Assembly: GCA_001599715.1 (NCBI GenBank)
Contig: BCHU01000003.1
Span: forward strand, 1,736,001-1,800,000
Reading direction: 5' to 3'
From: Phaeotremella fagi
Lineage: Eukaryota; Basidiomycota; Tremellomycetes; Tremellales; Phaeotremellaceae
DNA: 64,000 nt
Made by a program: the position numbers and the translations under genes. Below, piece by piece: positions 58,739 to 64,000 of this stretch; position 1 is the first letter of the stretch; each line of letters begins with the position of its first letter. The notes beneath the pieces are model-generated. The model had not been told where the DNA came from and made no database searches. It was given only the letters and a program-made list of their open reading frames with translations.

Positions 58739-60941
58739 TCAAGTAGGATAGATGACGCAAACTTCCCCAGCGACGATTAAGCAACCAACGATCATGGTCA
58801 CCACCACCGGTATCGTGTTCCACTTGATAAACACCCATTGACGAATGATCAAACCCTTTTGTTCGAGGATATCACGCCAAAGTAATCCAGCTAATGACGC
58901 TGAGAATCTATTAATCTGTTCAGACGAAAGAACCTAATTTGAATTCTATCTTAGACTTACACAAAAGAATATGCACCGTAATTACTTGAGATTGCTAGAG
59001 CGAAAACTGAACCATACAACGAACGGTTGGAAACGTTTTCAGAGGTAGCTTGCCAGTGTTGTAATACCCCTAAGACAGTCAATCAGTAATCTGGTCACCA
59101 CCAATATTCCAAGGAAAAGGATTAAAACATACTGGATAATAAAATAGTTGCACCGATGTTAGTACCGAATATCTAAATTCGACCCAGTATCAATACCACT
59201 ACCGATTCAAGGAAGTAATTGAGTTCGACCTACATTACAACCCAAAACTCCAATCAAACCCATCATGAAAACACATCCAGCAACCCCTCCAACAGTATAC
59301 CAAGCGTTCCACCAAACCGCAAAAACCCTTATCCAACCTGTATAATTCAGTCCTTCGACCAGAATGAACATTGAAAACGCGAATGGTATCAATGGGAGAG
59401 GTAATTTTGAGATTATATGTATGACCGTTGGGAATCGGACGATTTTAGTTGATGATTTTATTGAAGGTGAGATTTCGGTTGGGGTTCGAGATGATTCTCC
59501 ATGATTGTCAGGAATTGACGGTGGTTCTTTCGAGATTGGTTGAGTGTCGTTTTCCGTTTTCAAAATGTCATCAGACTGTTTAGTATCCTTCTTGTCGAGC
59601 ATCTGTTTATCACCAGATGGTGTCGATATTCTGGTCAGTTGAATCGAATTGTCGTCGTTTCCATTTTGAAAAGAAGTAGACGGAGGTTGTGATTCACTCG
59701 AGGAAAGGATCAATTGCTCTTGATCAAACCCAGTTGCATGAATTTGACCACTCGAAGATCCAGTCTTATCCTCAGAAACAGATACCCTTCTACCATTCCT
59801 GAAATCGTACCAAAGATCTCTACCCAAAACCAACAAAGCAGCAGGAGCCGTCACCGTCCAAACTCCCGTTACCCCCTCCAGTTTCCCCGAAGCCGATAAA
59901 CCAATCAACAAAGCAATCGTAGAAACGAAAATCACAGATCCCCAAATAGCCCCGAAAGGGTCAACCAACACCGATCTAGGATTGATCTTTTCCATCTCAT
60001 CTAAGAGATCTTTCGGTAAGAATTTATCCTTGTTGAATAAGAAATATCTTAGTAGCGGGAATAAGATGATGATACCACCTAAAACAGGTAATGCCAACCA
60101 AGCTGAGTAACCTAAGAAACTTAATCCAAATGCAGAAGTTAGGACTAGATTGGTTGGGTTTGAGGAAACTAGGAAAGCAGAAACTAAATTTGAAGATTGG
60201 AATTCGGTGAATAAAAAACAAATCTTGTTATTGAAAGAATTCAATTGTTTGTTATGATTAGTGAAATAAATCAAGAAAGGTGTCCCAGATAAAATGATTG
60301 GATCGTTACCAACAATACCACCTATAACCGTGAAGAAGAGATAGAATTTCCAATAAGTTGAAGAAGAAGATTTCGAAGATGAATTGGAGACTTTGAACGC
60401 TAGATATTGGAGTAAACCGGTTTTATCTAATGAGATGGAGATGTAGGCGAATGAAATGAATAAGATCAAAATGTCATAAGGTTTCACGCCTCCTTGACCG
60501 ACTATTCCATTTTTGACTACTGAACCTGGTATACAGGTTGATGCTAGAAGAAGTAAAACTCCAATGACCGGTACAGTTTCCAAACCAAATTTTAAATGTA
60601 TTTTGGTGGTTGATCTTTTTTGGGTGTTGGACGGTGTCTTTCGAAAAAAATGAAATTTGGATGGTAGCGTTATACTGATCCTTATTGGGAAGATGACTAG
60701 AACATCTGGTAAAAGAAACTTAGTATACAAGATTCCTATAAGATTCAAAGGGCCAAGAACACTCACTGACGATGAAAAATATAATTATGGTAACGATGGA
60801 TCGAGCATCAATCTCCCTTGTGGAAGGTGTGAAAGAAGTTTCATTTCTTCTGAAATTGAGATTCAGATTGTTCGATGGATGACTTGTGAACGATGCATTG
60901 TTTGCAGTGTCTTGAAAGATGTTGGTGAAGGTGAGAAACAT
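58739..60941 (-). CDS. ArsB/NhaD-superfamily ion transporter
   Basis: A polytopic membrane protein of the arsenical-pump/citrate-transporter-like superfamily. The start at 60941 (MFLTFTNIFQDTANN) is joined by a very short intron (31 nt, GTGAGTGTTC to CTTATAG) to ILYTKFLLPDVLVIFPIRIS. This gives the family start REIDARSIVTIIIFFIV. Then VPVIGVLLLLASTCIPGSVV, KPYDILILFISFAYISISLD, VIGGIVGNDPIILSGTPFLI and SSNPTNLVLTSAFGLSFLGY are seen. A long Ser/Thr-rich loop (about 59430-59790) separates the halves. Later exons give IFGTNIGATILLSS, SSNYGAYSFVSASLAGLLW and LEQKGLIIRQWVFIKWN. The substrate (arsenite, silicate, dicarboxylate or sodium) cannot be told. Confidence 0.85.
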
Positions 60942-61761
60942 GAGGATGAACAGCTGTTAAGGTTTTGGGTCAAGCACCAGAAAAGGTCGTAAATCTCTCG
61001 ATTAAGTGTATGGCATGCTATATAAATGAAGTTGGTGATATTGGATTGAACAAAGGAAAGGAAAGTGACCAAGAAATAAAGAAGATACCAAGACTCAAGA
61101 ACTGAAAAACCAAGAAATCAAAACCAAACAAACGTTCGCAGTAAGAGTGGCAATCACAGTACGTCATGATCATGCGATAGGTCTGTCAACAGATCTACTT
61201 TCTCACTGCGATCATCCTATATGTACTGATATCACTTTTCATAATAAGATAGATGAGTTAAATTTTAGATAATCCTAGAGGTAGAGGTAGAGAGAAACAG
61301 AGGTATCAGAGACAAACACAAATGAAAAAAGGAGATAAAAATAAGAACAAAACTAATGTGAACGTATCAGATCTACGAGTACCTTTTTGATTTTGTAAAG
61401 AAACAATGTAAGAGAAAAAGAAAAGATTTTGGTTCGTAGATTGAACAAATGTAACTTAACTGTAAAAAAGAAAAAGAAAAAGAAAAAGAAAAAGAAAATG
61501 AAAATGAAATTGAAATTGAAGACATAAAATAAAATAAAAAGCAAAAGCAAACCCCTGAATATGAAAATCTGTTTTGAAAAAAATGAATGTTTGGATGTCG
61601 TTCAGAAATGTATGAGAATGATAAGAAACAAGATGAGATGGGAATGACTGAATGAATGAATGAAGATGAAAATAGAGATTTGAATGTTGACATCGTTAAA
61701 GATGTCGATGTCGATGACCCCTCACAAAATAGACCCAAAAATCACCAAAAGAACCAACAAC
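60942..61761. other. Intergenic region with purine microsatellite
   Basis: No gene is supported. GAGTGGCA (61145-61152) is the reverse complement of the recurrent TGCCACTC. A GAAAAA repeat (61467-61500) grading into GAAAATGAAAATG lies in the probable 3'-UTR of the Gln-rich gene. Confidence 0.45.
61467..61520. repeat. GAAAAA microsatellite
   Basis: About five tandem GAAAAA units followed by GAAAAT and GAAATT variants. Confidence 0.85.
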
Positions 61762-64000
61762 TCAAACGACCCCAACATCAGTCGTATCATCATCACCCTC
61801 CAATCCAGCGAGATACAATCCAAAGTCGAAGTTACTAGTATCCAAAGATCCCAGAGCACTCAAACTACTGAAATCCAGATCCGTATCGAAATTGAAAGAT
61901 CCGGCATCAGTCCCAAGATCACTGGTGACGAAACTCAGTGCACCACCGTTCGAACCTGTCGATAAGGCAGGTAGGGACGTGACTGAATGAATCGAATTAC
62001 CTGATCCTGGATTGTTGTTTGAATCTATGATTGATTGAGATTGAGTGACGTTTGGATCTATGGTTGGTGGGACTGAATTCGCTGCTGATGGAGGTGATGG
62101 TGTCAAGGTTTGATTTATCGATTGAGCTGAATCCGGTACTTGGAGTACATGAATGACTGGAGATGGGTTCATTGATTTAGGTGTAGGGACCTCACGCTAA
62201 AACGAAACGTCAATATCTCTCAATCGATTCCCGACAACACAACCACTTACATTCGTATCATCCTTGTTAGCCTTTGGAGTAGAAGCCTGCCGACCACCTG
62301 GTTTAGGCGTGTTACTCCTCTGTAAAGTCGTCGTAGCAGGACTTTGAGGGGGTAACATCGCCCCACCTTTACTCTGATTACGTTGCATTTGTTGATTAGC
62401 AGCGTTCCCGTTGTTGTTGGCAGTAAGGTTTCGTGGTGATGCAGCAATCTGTTGAGCTGGCGAGGAAGCATCCATAACTGTCATATTAGGTGTTCTCGGT
62501 GTGAACGCCTGTGGAGTTGGTCCATTACCATTCACTGTGATATTCGAAGTTCCACTTGGTCCAGCACCGTTCGAACCTAGTTGCTGCATTGATCGAAGTT
62601 GTTGATCTTGATGCATTTGCTTCTCGTATTTAGCTCTAGCTTCAGCTTCTTGCTGCCGCCTAACTGCTGCAGTCTACAAATCAATCTGATCAGTACAAGC
62701 ATAAATTGGAGACATGTTATGACGTACTTGAGGATCCATTTGACCCTGCGTCTGTTGTTGTGGCTGTTGCTGCTGCTGTTGTAAATTGAACTGCATCTGT
62801 TGAGGTGATTGTTGAGGTTGCAATTGAGCGTTCAAGAAAGCCTGTTGAGCTTGAGCCTGACTCATTTGTTGGGGGATGTTTGGTGTGAATTGGAGCTGTT
62901 GACCAGGGAAAGGTGAAGGTGCCGCTGAACCTGAATTTCTTCTCTGTCTCTTTCTATCAGGTGGTGAATTTCCTCTGCCACTGGAAGAAGATTCGGTTTG
63001 CTGAGATGATTCGTCAGTCCCATCGAAATCTCCATAAAGTTGATTACCCACCTGCATAGCCGTCCCTTGTTCCATCTGCATTTGCTCGTTTGATCTGGAA
63101 AACCCAAAGATATCAGTACAATCCACATGAATAACCTATCAACATACCGTATTTGACCGGAAACAACTCGTTGTTGGGGTTTAGCATTCGCGTTCATAGC
63201 TTGATTTTGAGCATTCGCTTGGGCTTGGGCTTGGGCTTGGGCTTGAGCTTGAGCGTTTGCGTTTGCCTGAGCCTGAGCCTGCGCTTGCGCTTGTGCTTGA
63301 GCATTAGCATTTGCCTGAGCTTGTTGGGCGTTGGCATTAGCTTGAGCTTGTACTTGAGCAACCTGAGCTTGAGCTTGAAACATCTGTTGTTGCTGCTGTG
63401 GTGTCATTGCGAATTGTTGACCAGGCATCTGGATATGTTGCGGTTGCTGCTGCTGCTGTTGACCAGAAGCTTGAACCAGTGCTTTACGAGAATGTTCCGA
63501 CATCGTCGCCTTATACTGTTGTATCAAACGATTCTAAACGACGAGTCAGTAATTTCCAACATTCATCTGAACCTACCTTATCTTCCACAGGTAAAGTATC
63601 AACTTTATGTCCAGCTAATCCCAAAACCTGAGCCGACTGCTGCATAACCGATGGATTCACGTTACCCAGTCCTAACGATTGATACATTTGATTCGCCGTG
63701 TGTTGATTTTGGATATGGATTTGTTGTTGAGCCATAGCCAGATGAGGTGGTTGACCACTCTGCAACTGATGCGGATGAATCTGAGCTTGTTGCTGATGTT
63801 GAACGGCCTGCTGCTGAGCTTGTTGTTGAGCCTGTTGCTGTTGATGCTGTTGTTGTTGTTGCTGCTGTTGCTGTAATTGCATTTGATGCTGCTGTTGTTG
63901 AGCCTGTTGCAATTGTTGACCAGCATGCTGTTGTTGCAACTGTTGTTGCTGTTGCTGTTGAGCGTTAACCTGAGCTTGCGCTTGAGCCTGAACTTCAGCT
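61762..64000 (-). CDS. Gln/Ala/Asn-rich transcriptional regulator (5' part outside window)
   Basis: The gene enters from the right edge and ends with TGA at 61762-61764. At least five exons are visible. The most upstream part is poly-Gln (about 63780-63960). A short ordered stretch follows: NQMYQSLGLGNVNPSVMQQS, AQVLGLAGHKVDTLPVEDKN and RLIQQYKATMSEHSRKALVQ. Then comes a Gln/Ala/Asn tract of QAQANAN units (63190-63370), a basic patch (PPDRKRQRRNSG), another Gln block and a Ser/Thr/Pro-rich tail with an acidic end (FDTDLDFSSLSALGSLDTSN). This architecture suits a Flo8/LisH-SSDP or Mediator-like activator. The N-terminal domain that would settle it is beyond the window. Confidence 0.7.
63190..63370 (-). 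repeat. GCTTGGGCTTGA-type coding repeat (Ala-Gln/Asn)
   Basis: Hexamer-period repeats of TTGGGC/TTGAGC (plus strand) encode alternating Gln-Ala with Asn-Ala variants inside the Gln-rich regulator. They are expected to vary in length. Confidence 0.8.

Noticed and set aside
63153..63647. Plus-strand Leu/Ser-rich frame of 164 aa
   Set aside because: It mirrors the Ala-Gln repeat and poly-Gln on the minus strand; it has no start context or family.

Overview
The window is nuclear DNA of a basidiomycete fungus, most likely a tremellomycete yeast related to Cryptococcus, Kwoniella or Tremella. The reasons are very intron-dense genes with introns of about 35-60 nt (GTRNGT donors, CTNAC-like branch sites, YAG acceptors), tiny exons, a secreted protein of the basidiomycete 'macrofage activating glycoprotein' type, and an intron-rich Mei2-type RNA-binding protein. 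Gene models were made by joining reading frames across consensus splice sites by eye. Exon edges are therefore predictions, and the quoted start and end are usually firmer than the internal exon borders.

Layout. 0-11 kb: a possible 3' gene end, tubulin cofactor B, a Lys/acidic-rich nuclear protein, a small Myb/SANT-like protein, ornithine decarboxylase, an amphipathic-repeat protein and protein phosphatase 1. 11-22 kb: a Zn2Cys6 transcription factor, a Mei2-like protein on the minus strand and an unusually short SRP72. 22-33 kb is an accessory-like stretch: a DHA2 drug/H+ antiporter, a secreted Ser/Thr-rich protein, a tandem family of small orphan genes (two intact, two decayed) and an allantoate-permease-type transporter with a long promoter. 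33-61 kb is compact housekeeping DNA: DUG3-like amidotransferase, PET117, G3BP-like protein, RPN12, Lunapark, mitochondrial DNA polymerase, UTP14, ATP synthase delta, mS38, TRM8, SEC24, SEH1 and an ArsB/NhaD-type transporter. The right edge is a Gln/Ala-rich regulator that runs out of the window.

The housekeeping genes are mostly arranged as divergent pairs sharing 160-600 bp promoters and convergent pairs separated by only 80-180 bp. Several serve mitochondria (PET117, MIP1, ATP16, mS38), ribosome or RNA biogenesis (UTP14, TRM8, SRP72) or membrane traffic (LNP1, SEC24, SRP72), but this is adjacency, not a pathway cluster. No secondary-metabolite cluster, transposon, rRNA, tRNA or CRISPR array was recognised.

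The points most worth a second look are the tandem orphan family at 26.6-29.4 kb, whose copies share duplicated upstream sequence; the 324-residue SRP72 that seems to lack the middle of its TPR solenoid; a WW-like module at the N-terminus of SEC24; a 15-nt microexon in the Mei2 gene; a repeated intergenic motif TGCCACTY; and a 15-base word shared by two distant intergenic regions.
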